Part shown: positions 22,130-31,686 of the stretch, one piece after another
Layout: the number at the start of each line of letters is the position of its first letter
How positions within the stretch are numbered: the stretch's first letter is position 1
Source: Mesostigma viride
Lineage: Eukaryota; Streptophyta; Mesostigmatophyceae; Mesostigmatales; Mesostigmataceae
Direction: 5' to 3'
Assembly: GCA_009746045.1 (NCBI GenBank)
Contig: RPFO01000086.1
Coordinates: 974,949 to 1,038,948 of the forward strand
DNA length: 64,000 nt
The notes under the pieces: generated by a model
Database searches by the model: none
Seen by the model: the letters and a program-made list of their open reading frames with translations, nothing else
Told to the model about the DNA's origin: nothing
Translations under genes and position numbers: made by a program

Positions 22130-24080
22130 CTGGATAGATTGACTAATAGACTTTCCCCCTAGTTTGACACCGTGGACAGAATCGCCGGGGTTATTGGTAC
22201 ATGATTGCGTTTGCGGTGGAGATTATTGGGTTGGACCGATCCGAGTATGTATGTCACTTTGGTTTATTACCTAGCGAACTTCTGCCATGTTGCTGCATGG
22301 TGCTAGTGGCTACCGTGCACTGGCCAAGGTTGTCTCCTTGCTGATGCTATGCACAGCCGGTGGCTGCTGCTAAGGAAAACCTTTGGCCATCTAAAGGCGG
22401 TCACCACTGTTAGCACTATGCAGTTGTATGGATCACCTAACATGTGACCTCGGTTTGTTCGAGAAGGTCAGTGCTAAAGTAGGCCCATCAACAGTGAAAC
22501 TGTGTGGACTTACATGAGCATGCAAAAGGTCGTTGTGGGAGCGCAACATGTGATTTCACACACAGGCTTGACGTCAAGCGACACAGTTTTAGGTTGTACA
22601 TATACTGGAAGATGATAAATCTGTCTAGATAATTAATGACGCGTATGCTGCCCCGTTTGGGAGCCGCGGAACATCAAAACCTTTGATTGATGTGAAGGAC
22701 CATATTTCTGTATGGCTAGGTAGCGTATAATCTAGAGGCTGGGCCCGGGCCCCATGGCCGGCCCACTGTCACAGATTGTTCTTCTTCGTATTATTATTAT
22801 TATTACTATTATTGTTATTACTATTATTATTATTATTATTAATATTTACATTTTATTTTTTCTTTCTTTTCCCCCACCCCCCCTATGTAATGTGTACTTC
22901 TTACTTTTTCTTTTAGCCCCTTCGTGTATGTGTACGCGTTCCCTCGTTTCCTTCTTAGTTTTGGTTGTTGTTGTTGTTGTTGTTGTTGTCGTTGTTGTCG
23001 TCGTCGGAGTCGGAGTCGGAGTCGGAGTCGGAGTCGGAGTCGGAGTCGGAGTCGGAGTCGGAGTCGGAGTCGGAGTCGGAGTCGGAGTCGGAGTCGGAGT
23101 CGGAGTCGGAGTCGGAGTCGGAGTCGGAGTCGGAGTCGGAGTCGGAGTCGGAGTCGGAGTCGGAGTCGGAGTCGGAGTCGGAGTCGGAGTCGGAGCTCCA
23201 TTACCTGATGCAAAGCTGGCCAGCAATTACATTTATGTGCCCCACGCGCACGGACATCCTTTTTAATTCACCATACCACTGCCTAGGCCCCGGGCACATG
23301 CATGCAGGTCTGCTGCACTTGGAAGTGGACGAATCCTGTGTATAACAAGGAGACAACCAGCGCAGGCCAGCGCATGAATAGCATTACAATTCCGGATAAA
23401 AAATGTTCGATCAATCTATAGCTAGCTTGCGATTTGTAGGCACAAGTGCTGCGTCCCGAATTGCACTAGTACGTAATGATGCACGCACAGAACTATGGCA
23501 GTAATTTGATCAGCATGCATGTATCTGTCAGATTGAGATCTCATGAATTCGAGAGATAGTACACTATACATGTAAATTTTCTCACATAGTATCAAAGATC
23601 CAGCGCGGCCTGGGCAGGGTCGAAGTCCGCAGGTGGAGGTTAATATTGCCCCTGAGGATAGCCGCGCTACACCGCTACAGCCTCGTCTGCACCATTACAG
23701 TAGAGGACAGCGATCAGATGAGGATTATACATCACCCTCTAGCTAGTGACTATATAAGCAGAAGGAGTGTCTGATCAGAATATAAGCAGATGTATAAGCA
23801 GTGATCAGAATATAAGCAGGTTGTAGCCCATGCAGACTGTGTAAAAAAACATATGCTCCCTCTCAGGAGTCAGGGCTATGTGTTATAGCCGCTACACTAC
23901 CGCCTCGTCTGCCATTACAGTAGAGGACAGCTCGGATGAGGATTACATCCCCATCTAGTGCTTAACGGTTGGGGGATGATGCAGACGATATTTGTTTAAA
24001 CTTTTTTGTAATTATTTTTCTAATGAGATTAGCATAGTACTCCGTGGCATGCCTTCGCGCATGACACGCAAGTACTTACT
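22130..24080. repeat. Intergenic DNA with (ATT)n and (GGAGTC)n microsatellites
   Basis: An ATT/ATTATT run lies at about 22787-22845, GTT repeats at about 22963-22990, and a clean GGAGTC hexamer array of about 190 bases at 23004-23195. Two related 65-base blocks (CGTCTGC...ATTACAGTAGAGGACAG near 23687 and 23912) and a doubled GATCAGAATATAAGCAG (near 23775 and 23803) follow. TTTTCTCACATAGTATCAAAG near 23577 resembles an LTR end next to a Met-tRNA primer site, a possible decayed LTR. No gene is seen. Confidence 0.7.
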
Positions 24081-24084
24081 TACT

Positions 24085-24215
24085 TACTTACTGCTATGTG
24101 TTACGTATACTCCTGGGCAACGGAGTTATGTTCTTAGTTCATTCATTCATTCATTAATTAATTAATTAAACTCGTGCTCCCGTTGGGGAGTCACGGAGCA
24201 TTAACCCTGATGGAT
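24085..24215. repeat. Two LINE tails facing each other
   Basis: Plus-oriented tail CAACGGAGTTATGTTC, then (CATT)n, meets (AATT)n followed by AAACTCGTGCTCCCGTTGGG, the 3' end of a minus-oriented LINE of the ORF2-bearing subfamily (it continues CATTAACCCTGATGG like the end near 18200). This is a second tail-to-tail arrangement in the window. Confidence 0.75.
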
Positions 24216-24408
24216 GGATGGATGGATGCATAGCGTTATAAAGTCATGCAAGCAGCGAGCCACGAGCCACGAGGGATCGATCGAGCCATGGCTGACGGTG
24301 GGGCTCATAACTTTCACGTTTGGGCACCAAATTTAGCTGTGAATATCAATGCTTCGTCTTTCTAAGACGCACACGCTGATATAATTTTCCGAAGCTATTA
24401 CACAATAT

Positions 24409-25124
24409 ATGACGCGCAAACGCTCCTCTCACTACGCAACGCAGCCTGGCGGCTGCGCTAAGCCCTGAAAATGCGTCTGCAGCCGATCCTGGTGCAGCTC
24501 CGCCCTCAAACCCGGAAGGCAGCGGTGCCACTAGTCATGAGCACTGGTGGTCGCCCAGGTCCCCTCCGGGCTTGCCTCGCCCTCGTGCATCGAGCCTGCA
24601 TGAGCCCAAGCGCAGTCGCCCTGCCGCGCCTGCCGATCGAGCCGCGCTGGGACGAGTACGACTTTGACATCAACGCCTCTCAGTGGCTACTGGGACCGAC
24701 AACCCAGTATATGCCTTCATGGACGACGTGTTTTTCGGCATGCGCGCCTCGCTTATTGATCTGTCCACACATCTCATCTTCCACCAAAACCGAGGCCATA
24801 TGCCCAATGGCCAGCCGATCTCTTTCCTCCATATGCCGCCGACCTGCCGCGCTTGTCACGTCTGGGCCGGCTTCAGCGTCTCGCCGGCCTAGCTGCATGC
24901 TCTCTCCTCGGGCGCTCCGATCTGAAGCTGATCGAGATCGATCTGGGCTCGCCCCCCGCCGCACCCCACCGTCGCCACCGATCGACACCATTCACAGGCT
25001 TTCGAGCATGCAGCACGTGACTCCCCTCGCTGCAGATGTGGTGGCAATGGGCACTGGCCGGCACGCTGGCCAGTGGCCACTGAGCTCCCTCACCTTTCCA
25101 CCACCACTCAGCTTAGCCCTTCTT
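24409..25124 (+). pseudogene. LINE ORF1 remnant, truncated
   Basis: Starts MTRKRSSHYATQPGG, parallel to the MTSK start of the copy at 5751, and passes through VYAFMDDVFFGMRASLIDL and FEHAARDSPRC-like blocks in shifting frames. It loses similarity before the RNA-binding block and has several frameshifts, so it is non-functional. Confidence 0.6.
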
Positions 25125-25143
25125 GTACAGCTGCATGATATAT

Positions 25144-25412
25144 TCTGATCAGACACTCCGCAAAGGTGAAAACCTTTGCGTTCAGTGCCGGGCCGCGGAA
25201 AACGCGGAAAACGCGATCTGCAAATGAATCCGACCGGAATCGAACTGGGGACCTCTCGCACCAATTTTGCTGACTATAGGACGGACGTCTCCGGTTACCA
25301 TGGCATCGCCAACTTACACCTACAGTCATCCGCAAAAGTTCTCCTGTCCGGGGAGTGATGCAAGCCTTTCGGATTTGGTACTAGATAAATCACTCGAGAT
25401 CTGTGTGTAGGA
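25144..25412 (-). mobile_element. SINE-like insertion with tRNA-like B box
   Basis: A 269-base non-coding insert flanked by perfect 19-base duplications (GTACAGCTGCATGATATAT at 25125-25143 and 25413-25431). On the minus strand it contains AGTTCGATTCC, a polymerase III B-box-like sequence, downstream of TATAGTCAGCAAAATTGG, which resembles an A box. The long target duplication is typical of target-primed reverse transcription. Derivation from a tRNA is inferred. The tRNA fold is incomplete. Confidence 0.65.
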
Positions 25413-25699
25413 GTACAGCTGCATGATATATGTCCGGCCTGGCTATGATCAGTTTACTTGCCCACGCTACTTGTTACTGATGATATGCTCACATGGGCCG
25501 TCTTATTGCACCCACAGCACTTGCCGGATCGTCTATCTATGCCGGCGTGTCCGATTGCCGCTGTGGCATGCCTCTGGCATGAAAGAGAAAGGGGGTCTCT
25601 GCCCTTTCTTCCTGTTGTGCACATGCAGGGATTAAAAGCACTTCGGTGCTCCGTCGACTCCCCAACGGGATCACTAGTTTAATTAATTAATTAATATTA

Positions 25700-25795
25700 A
25701 TTTCCACCACCGTCACCTCCACCTCCACCTGCCCTCCTCGACTCCACCTCAGTCCACTGCCACCTCAATTACCTCCACCGCCGACATCAATTTAA
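25700..25795. repeat. ORF1-derived scrap between two LINE tails
   Basis: TTTCCACCACCGTCACCTCC and CACCGCCGACATCAA resemble the Ser/Thr/Pro-rich middle of LINE ORF1. The scrap sits between one plus-oriented tail (25680-25695) and one minus-oriented tail starting at about 25795. Confidence 0.55.
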
Positions 25796-26125
25796 TTAAT
25801 TAATTAAACTCGTGCTCCCGTTGGGGAGCCCGGGTCACGGAGCACCGAAGTGCTTTTAATCCCTGTGTGTGCACAACAGGAGAAAGGGCAGAGACCCCCA
25901 GTCTCCTTCATGCCATGCAAAGTCATGCCACAGCAGCAGCATTCGGGCACGTTAGCTAAACGGACACGCTAACGATCCGCCAATCTGTGGGTGCAATAAG
26001 ACCCATGTGAGCATGGCATAACAAGGAGCGTGGGCGAGTAAACTGATCATAGCCAAGACGTAGCATGGCTGTATATATGTACAACAACATTGAAGGACTA
26101 AGCTATTAAAGGCTACATGGCTGGT
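25795..26125 (-). mobile_element. LINE 3' UTR fragment
   Basis: (AATT)n tail, AAACTCGTGCTCCCGTTGGG, then GAAGTGCTTTTAATCCCTG and GTGGGTGCAATAAGACCCAT, matching 15322-15610 and 60684-60960 with a few differences, including a GCCCGG insertion in the hairpin loop region. It is truncated before ORF1. Confidence 0.8.
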
Positions 26126-26189
26126 TGCAGTGTATCAAAGAGACAACCAGCGCAGGCCAGAAATCGGGAGAATCCGGACCATGGTAGCT

Positions 26190-26890
26190 CGAGCCTGCCG
26201 TTATCTTTTCCGCGTTTTCGAGTGTATAATCATACGCAATACGCTATCGATCGTACGCGGCCCAGGTGTATAATGTATAATACGCTTCATACGGTGTATT
26301 ATACGCTAATCGTACGCTAACCCCTTAAAAGTCTGCCTTTTGCATGGTTTTGATGATCATTCATCAATCTGACCAACCCAACATGTTCTCCAGCATCACA
26401 AGTTTGGCTTTATATGCCACATTATCACATGGCCTTGCCAATGTCGTCACTACCTAGTAGAACAACAAGCGCTGTCCCTAATGAATAGTTACTCAATAAA
26501 AGCACAACAAAACGTCAAGTTTATATTCAACTACTAGGGGTACTGAATAAGACATTTTGCCAGAAATAAGACACATTGCCTACTCATCGTAGGCCGGCCA
26601 TTACTAATGGTTCTGCATATGAAGCAAGGATACAAAAGGCTTTATGGCTGGCATGCATGCAGGCTAACAAAGTGCATGCATTCATGCAACCTGCATGCCC
26701 TAATAAGCTGGCACTTCCGTGAAAACTGATCACATGTGGTAAGGTGGCCACTGACTGGCTGCATTGACCTGCATGGCCTAATAAGGCACTAGTGCGTCGT
26801 GCTTCACATCACGAAACAGCTGCAATAACCGTCACCGCATGTCGGGCAAGGGTCCTTTAGTCATCATACGCAAGATGAGCCTTGATCTTG
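26190..26890. other. No gene recognised
   Basis: AT-richer host-like DNA containing short CGTAC/TATAC near-repeats (about 26220-26315) and TGCATG clusters (about 26640-26700). No open frame or RNA gene is supported. Confidence 0.5.
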
Positions 26891-27230
26891 TTAATTCAGG
26901 GCACGCAGGTTGTGGCAGACATAGACCATCTTGTTTAGGGTCTCATCAGTCATCCTGTTCACTCGTCTGAGGGACTTGAGCCACCCAGCCGTGCTGTTCA
27001 CCCGCTCCACGGCTGAATTGGATACTGCATGGCTGGGCCAGCACCCTGACAGCCATGCGCTGCAACTCAGGAACATTCCCCCCCAGGTATAAGCCACCAC
27101 TGGTAGGGCTCGATCTTGAACCCCCCCGGTTGGTCCTCGACTTCAACGTCGCACAACTTGGCTTGCCTCTGGGCACCCTCGTCGTCAAAGTCGCCCTGCT
27201 TGCCGAGGTACATTTCAAGTTAACTGCAAC
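26891..27230 (-). pseudogene. hAT-family transposase C-terminal remnant
   Basis: Minus-strand frames show PYQWWLIPGGNVPELQRMAV followed, after a frame change, by SNSAVERVNSTAGWLKSLRR and MTDETLNKMVYVCHNLRAL. This is the hAT C-terminal dimerisation region (WW...P.L..MA..VLA.P.S....ER.FS followed by a terminal helix). The catalytic core is absent and at least one frameshift is present, so it is a dead fragment. It marks the last recognisable host-type repeat before the viral gene block. Confidence 0.75.
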
Positions 27231-27420
27231 ACTTTGTTCCAGCTTCAGGCGCGGGGTCTTGTTCCCCTTGCCTTACTCCACTGCTGCTAGGAAAACCCTT
27301 GGCCTGGCCGAGCCGCTGCAGCTCTGCTGCTTGGGCTGCCAGGCCGCCCTCACGGGCTATCATGGCCTCTAGGCCAGCAACTGCGTGAGTGACCCCCTCT
27401 TTTCCCCCTGTTCCCCCCTG

Positions 27421-27494
27421 CGTGTCCCCCCCGTTCCGCGCCGAGTGCTTGGGGACCCCGCAGCGTGTCCCCCCCGTTCCGCGCCGAGTGCTTG
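27421..27494. repeat. 31-bp direct repeat at the edge of the viral block
   Basis: Two perfect copies of a 31-base unit (27421-27451 and 27464-27494, containing CCGTTCCGCGCCGAGTGCTT) are separated by 12 bases. They lie in C-rich DNA just upstream of the first viral-type gene. The stretch to 27676 has no gene. It could include the promoter of that gene or part of the integration junction. Confidence 0.75.
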
Positions 27495-27676
27495 TCTGTT
27501 TCCCTGTTCCCCCCGCGCGTGATTGTCTGTCCCCCGCGCGCGAGTCCGTGATCGAGAGTACGAGTGTGCGAGTGTGTGAGTACGTCGGCAAGTCCGTGTC
27601 AGTCTCCGCTGGCGGTGTGCGTGCGTTTATGGTCGCGCTAAAAGAATCTCGTCGTTCGGCATATTAGGGGCGCGCC

Positions 27677-28795
27677 ATGATGCATCCGGGTTGGTTGTCA
27701 GAGGCGCGTCTGATCTGCGAGTTCGTGGGCGCGTGCGTGCAGCCGTCGTCGCACATCCAGGAGTGGCCGGTGGCGGGCAAGCTGGCGGACGCCTTCAACG
27801 CGTTCCTCGCGGCGAAGGGTCTGCCCCCGTACGCCGCGTCCCGGCTGGCAGGCCCCTGCCCGGGGGCGGACGACCTGGCCCTGTGGTCCGGCGTGCTGGC
27901 GGGCAAGGGGGGCGTGCTGATGCACGTGGCGGGGGTCGCTGGGGGCGAGAGCGGGGGGTGGTACTGGGCGCAGAACGTGTCGCTGGTCCATCCGGCTCCC
28001 GTGCCCTCGGACGGGGAGGTGAAGCCGTTCCCCCCTTGGTTCAACGGGGAGCGTTTCCTGGCTGCCCGCGAGGCGGGCAAGAGGCGCGAGGAGATGCGCA
28101 GGTGGGTGAGCGCGTACGCGGGCGAGCACGGGCTGTTCGCGGAGATCACGGAGGAGGAGGAGTCGTTCCTGGAGGAGTGCCACGGCTACCCCGAGGGCGA
28201 GATGGCGGACCTGAAGGGCCTGCGCGAGATCCGCGCGCACATGGCGAAGGTGGGCGGCGCGCCCCCCGCGTGGATGAACGAGCGCGTCCGCGAGATCCGC
28301 GAGCGGCTCACGGCGGCGTTCAGCCGCAAGCAGGGTTCGTCCTCGCGCTGGCGCCTGCGCGACAACCAGGCGGGCGACGCGCTGACGGCGCGGCTGAAGT
28401 GGCGGTCGGCGGAGGAGGAGGAGCACGACCTGCAGGGGTCGGGCGAGGCGCGGGGCGGGCGCGAGGAGGAGGGCAAGGAGCGCGAGGCGGCGGCGCTGGA
28501 CACGTACCTGCGGCTGTTCCTGCAGCACAGCGACCTGGTGGTCCTGGAACGCGGCGGGCGCCTGCCGCTGGCGGAGTTCCGCCGCCTGTTCTTCGTGGAG
28601 TACCTCCAGAACGGCAGCCGCATGACGCGGCGAGTGCCCAACGCGGACCTGGCCGCCCTGCTGGCCCCCCACGGGGTCGCCGTGACAGGAAACGTGCGCA
28701 TGGGCAGCGGGGAGGAGGAGAAGCGCACGGTGTGGGTGACGGGGGTGGCCCGGAGGGCGCTAGGAACGACGCGTAATAATAATAATGATGAATAA
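27677..28795 (+). CDS. Hypothetical protein, possible winged-helix domains
   Basis: An intact 372-residue frame with GC-rich codons unlike the flanking host DNA. The N-terminal 60 residues (WPVAGKLADAFNAFLAAKGLP) and the C-terminal segment (LPLAEFRRLFFVEYLQNGSR) have the helix spacing of small winged-helix or primase C-terminal-type domains. The middle is charged and Arg/Glu-rich. I do not recognise a named family. It is the leftmost gene of the viral block and points rightward toward a convergent gene. A polyadenylation-like AATAAA overlaps its end (28791-28796). DNA binding is only an inference from the predicted helices. Confidence 0.6.
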   Translation: MMHPGWLSEARLICEFVGACVQPSSHIQEWPVAGKLADAFNAFLAAKGLPPYAASRLAGPCPGADDLALWSGVLAGKGGVLMHVAGVAGGESGGWYWAQNVSLVHPAPVPSDGEVKPFPPWFNGERFLAAREAGKRREEMRRWVSAYAGEHGLFAEITEEEESFLEECHGYPEGEMADLKGLREIRAHMAKVGGAPPAWMNERVREIRERLTAAFSRKQGSSSRWRLRDNQAGDALTARLKWRSAEEEEHDLQGSGEARGGREEEGKEREAAALDTYLRLFLQHSDLVVLERGGRLPLAEFRRLFFVEYLQNGSRMTRRVPNADLAALLAPHGVAVTGNVRMGSGEEEKRTVWVTGVARRALGTTRNNNNDE

Positions 28796-28837
28796 ACCCT
28801 CGATGGATGCAATACAGTGAGCGCAAATGCACGGTAT

Positions 28838-29836
28838 TCAGCGCCGCCTCCGCACGGCACTCTGTGGCCTCCTGACCCGCCTGGCGGCGGTGGGGTGGCC
28901 GGGGTCCGGTGGCGAGGGCGGTGGCGGGCCGTAGTTGTCCATCCACCATCGGTAGGCCGCTTCCGGGTCCGCCCCCGCCTTGCCTTTGTCCCGGTGGCGC
29001 CTCTCCTGCTCGCTGGCGGGTGGAGGGACGAGCCACCTGGGGTCGCTGGCTATCTGTCGTAGCAGCTCCAGGCCCGATGCGAGGGGCGGGGGAGGAGGAG
29101 GGCTTTGTCGTCGAGAGGGACCGCTTTCCGTGGCGGCGGATCTCTTCGCCATCCGTCGGAGACGCTGGGATTCTAGCTTACTGGCCCGTCGTTTTTCCGC
29201 CCATTCGACGACGGCTGGGTCTTGGCTCTTCTCCAGTTCGGCGCGTCGTTTGTTCACTTCCTTCAACCTTGACCGTTCTTTTTCCGCCCATTCGACGGCG
29301 GCTGAGTCTTGGCTCTTCTTCAGTTCGGCGCGTTGTTCCCTCCATTTGCGATTTAGGACTTCGCGATTCGTCTCCTGCCCTTCCTTGGCGGTTTTTTCAA
29401 ACCATTGTCTATTGTAGTCCCGGACTTCTCGTACCCGTGCAATGTCGTCGGGGTCCTTGCTCTTTCTCAGTTCGGAGAGTCGTTTACTCCTTTCCTTAAT
29501 CCTGGCCCGTTCTTTTGCCACCCATGCGACGTCGTCTGGGTCTTTGCTCTTCCATCGTTTGGCGCGTAGTTCCCTCCATTTGCGATTTTTGACTTCGCGA
29601 TTCGTCTCCTGCCCTTCCTTGGAGGTTTTGTTAAGCCATTTCAGGTCGGCGCGTCTTTCCCGGGCTTTGCTATTTTTTGCTTCTCTTTGTGTTTCCTGCC
29701 TCTGCGCCTGTTGCCGCCCGCCCCCCTCCTCGTCACCATCCTGGGCGGATCGCTCCTTCTCGTGCGCGTCCAGGTCGAAAAAAACGTCATCGGCTTTGTC
29801 GAGTCCCTCGGGCATCCCGGGCGTGTTAAGCGGGTC
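28838..29836 (-). pseudogene. Charged repeat protein, copy A (N-terminus lost)
   Basis: About 330 codons of the same family as the proteins at 32543, 33604 and 34780. It starts DPLNTPGMPEGLDKADD and FFDLDAHEKERSAQDGDEEG. It then has repeats of about 36 residues built on KEGQETNREVKNRKWRELRA and SKDPDDVAWVAKERARIKER, then a Pro tract. The tail is DPRWLVPPPASEQERRHRDK ... YRWWMDNYGPPPP. The acidic N-terminal part of the other copies (MARRRATRR ... LDMDEL) is missing. At 29836 the sequence changes abruptly to the end of an unrelated gene on the other strand. It is probably a non-globular, coiled-coil protein; the function is unknown. Confidence 0.65.
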
Positions 29837-29977
29837 ACCGACCCCGCAGAGGACCTCAAGTGCCCCATCTGCCTGGCGGAGCGCAGGGAGATGTGCCAGA
29901 GCCCCGCGCTGGTGTTCCCCTTCTTCCGCTACAACAAGGAGCGCTCCCTCATCGGCCGATGGAACGACCTCTACTAG
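29836..29977 (+). pseudogene. C-terminal fragment of an unidentified gene
   Basis: About 46 codons (DLKCPICLAERREMCQSPAL then FFRYNKERSLIGRWNDLY, stop) with viral-block codon use but no start. CPIC followed by a second Cys suggests a zinc-binding end. The segment joins head-on to repeat copy A at 29836, so it is likely the stub of a gene cut by rearrangement. After it, 29980-30320 contains no gene but has AT-rich runs. Confidence 0.45.
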
Positions 29978-30322
29978 CTCACCCTGTTGTATGTCGGTTG
30001 ATGCAACCGGATGCAGTAATGGATGTTGGCAAAAAAGGGTGATGATACTGTAATGGCAATGATAAAGTGCTCCAATCCAATTAATAATAAAGTGATCCAA
30101 TCCAATTTCATTTTCCATTTGCATTGACGTACGTGTCTTTCAACTGCTCGCGGATTCGCTGTACGCGCCGTCTGATATGCCGTCCTCTCGCGCCCTCTTA
30201 TTTTTCCCCTTCTCCATCGTCGTATATATAGATGCGCAGATTTCTGGTGCGGTACTTGCCACGTATCAATTGCGCGTTCGTTCCGCCCCCGGTTTTATGG
30301 CCGCCTACATCGACATCGCGGC

Positions 30323-30643
30323 ATGTCTATCGGGTTGGACCAGATGCTGACGTGCTACCGGTGCGGCGGCTCGGTGGATCTCGAGGAGGCGTGGAACTCC
30401 TGCGAGGGCGAGCTTGTGCACTTGTACGTGCATTACTTGTACGGAGAGGGGCTCGAGGTGCGCCCGCCGCACATCGCGTGCCGAGAGTGCGGAGAGGAGG
30501 CTATGGATGAAGGCGAACGCTGGTACGAACGCATGAGTCTAGACGCCCTGCTCATACTATGCAACCTCAAGGGGTCGCGGCTGCCGGAGATATGGCGATG
30601 GGCTCACCCCCGTGGGTGCATTGACAGTAATGCCAAACTGTAA
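30323..30643 (+). CDS. Small zinc-ribbon-like protein
   Basis: 106 residues beginning MSIGLDQMLTCYRCGGSVDL. Paired CYRC and CREC motifs about 43 residues apart, plus an intervening Cys, suggest one zinc-binding ribbon. The C-terminal 45 residues are helical (WYERMSLDALLILCNLKGSR). No family is recognised. The ATG at 30323 is the first in frame with the CxxC. Confidence 0.5.
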   Translation: MSIGLDQMLTCYRCGGSVDLEEAWNSCEGELVHLYVHYLYGEGLEVRPPHIACRECGEEAMDEGERWYERMSLDALLILCNLKGSRLPEIWRWAHPRGCIDSNAKL

Positions 30644-30679
30644 GGCCAACTGCCCCACCAGTTCGGCGATCGTGGCCAA

Positions 30680-31602
30680 TCAAGCGGCCAGCCTCGCGCG
30701 GCCCTCGCGATTGAAACACCTGTTCGCGTCCATCAGGCGTTTATTGGGCCCGGCAAACTCCAGGCCCCTGTACTCCCTTGCCTCCTCGTAGTACCCCAGC
30801 TCGCCCAAACCGGGCCCGAGCTTCTCCAGTATCCTCCTCGCCGCCTCCTTGGGATCGCTCCCCTTGCCGACCGTGGCGCGGTGGCGGTCGTGGAAGAGGC
30901 TCATCACGGCACTCATCCCGTCCGTGAAGGTGTCCCTCGTTGCCTGGCTCCTCTTGGTCAGCCCCTGGTCGCGCCTGTAATCCGCGGTCTGCTCGTACCC
31001 GGTCACCAGCCGGTTGCCCGTGTTGTTCACGGACGCGTACACGCGCGCGGGCACCGCGCGGAGGCTGCTTTCCTTGATGGCACGCATGTCCAGCTTCGTC
31101 AGCTCGCACGCCTTCACGCGGGGGCGCCGTCCACCTGCTGGCGGGTCAGAGGCACGAAGGCCTGTCCCGTCTTCTCCTCGTACCTGTCCAGCAGGTCCTG
31201 GATCAGCGCAGGGTCCACCTCCAGGTACCGCTCCAGCAGGACCGCCATGTTAAGGCGGAAGGCGGCCGCCTTCCTCCCGGGCAGCAGCTGGATGATCTGG
31301 ATGATCCCCTGCCGACCGGCGACCGGCGTGTCCCGCTGCCCCTGACCGGCAAATCGGAAGTGATCACAAACCACGGAAATTTCCGAGTGGACCTTCTCGA
31401 GCCTTGACAAGTACTCGGATGCGTTTGAGCTCGCCTTTTTTGCGAATATGCCATCTGCATCCATAAAACAGATGGATGAGATAGCGTCGATCACCGAAAT
31501 CCTACCATCCGGCGTCACCCGGATCTTGTTCGCGAATGGGTCGTTCGCGCCCTCCGGCAAGGGAGTGGATGGCTGCAAGTAATTTATAATCGCTGTCGAC
31601 AT
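30680..31602 (-). pseudogene. MSV199-domain protein 1 (one frameshift)
   Basis: N-terminal part: MSTAIINYLQPSTPLPEG, FANKIRVTPDGRISVIDAIS, then the MSV199 core (QGQRDTPVAGRQGIIQIIQL, FRLNMAVLLERYLEVDPALI). C-terminal part after a frame change at about 31115: CELTKLDMRAIKESSL, VYASVNNTGNRLVTGYEQTA, FHDRHRATVGKG. MSV199 is a DNA-binding domain of large DNA viruses, often found with KilA-N. Comparison with the paralogue at 37638 shows one base missing after a run of five C in GCCCCC; otherwise the frame is continuous for about 307 codons. The break may be a sequencing error or genuine decay. The upstream 35 bases are conserved with the paralogue. Confidence 0.75.
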
Positions 31603-31686
31603 CTTCACATGTTTGCATTAATTAAGAGAAATATTGCAGTCCCAAATAAGCGCGCCGGGTGCTCATAACTTGTATTTATTACACGT

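Larger units (their letters stand above)
24240..25695 (+). mobile_element. ORF1-carrying LINE copy with internal deletion and SINE insertion
   Basis: Leader CCATGGCTGACGGTGGGGCT, ORF1 remnant from 24409, then a 269-bp inserted element. After that comes the standard 3' UTR (CTCACATGGG, TCTTATTGCACCCACAG, GGGATTAAAAGCACTTCGG) ending in an (AATT)n tail near 25680-25695. The C-terminal half of ORF1 is missing. Confidence 0.75.

Noticed and set aside
22839-23345. Repeat proteins (Arg-Leu, Thr-Pro, Ser-Glu, Val-Gly dipeptides)
   Set aside because: Products of a GGAGTC hexanucleotide array read in different frames.
25225-25300. Functional tRNA gene on the minus strand
   Set aside because: A B-box-like AGTTCGATTCC is present, but the acceptor and anticodon arms do not fold properly. 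It is better explained as part of a SINE-like insert.
27691-28776. 361-residue alternative plus frame over the first viral gene
   Set aside because: Gly/Arg/Ala shadow of a GC-rich gene. The other frame has balanced composition and a sensible start.
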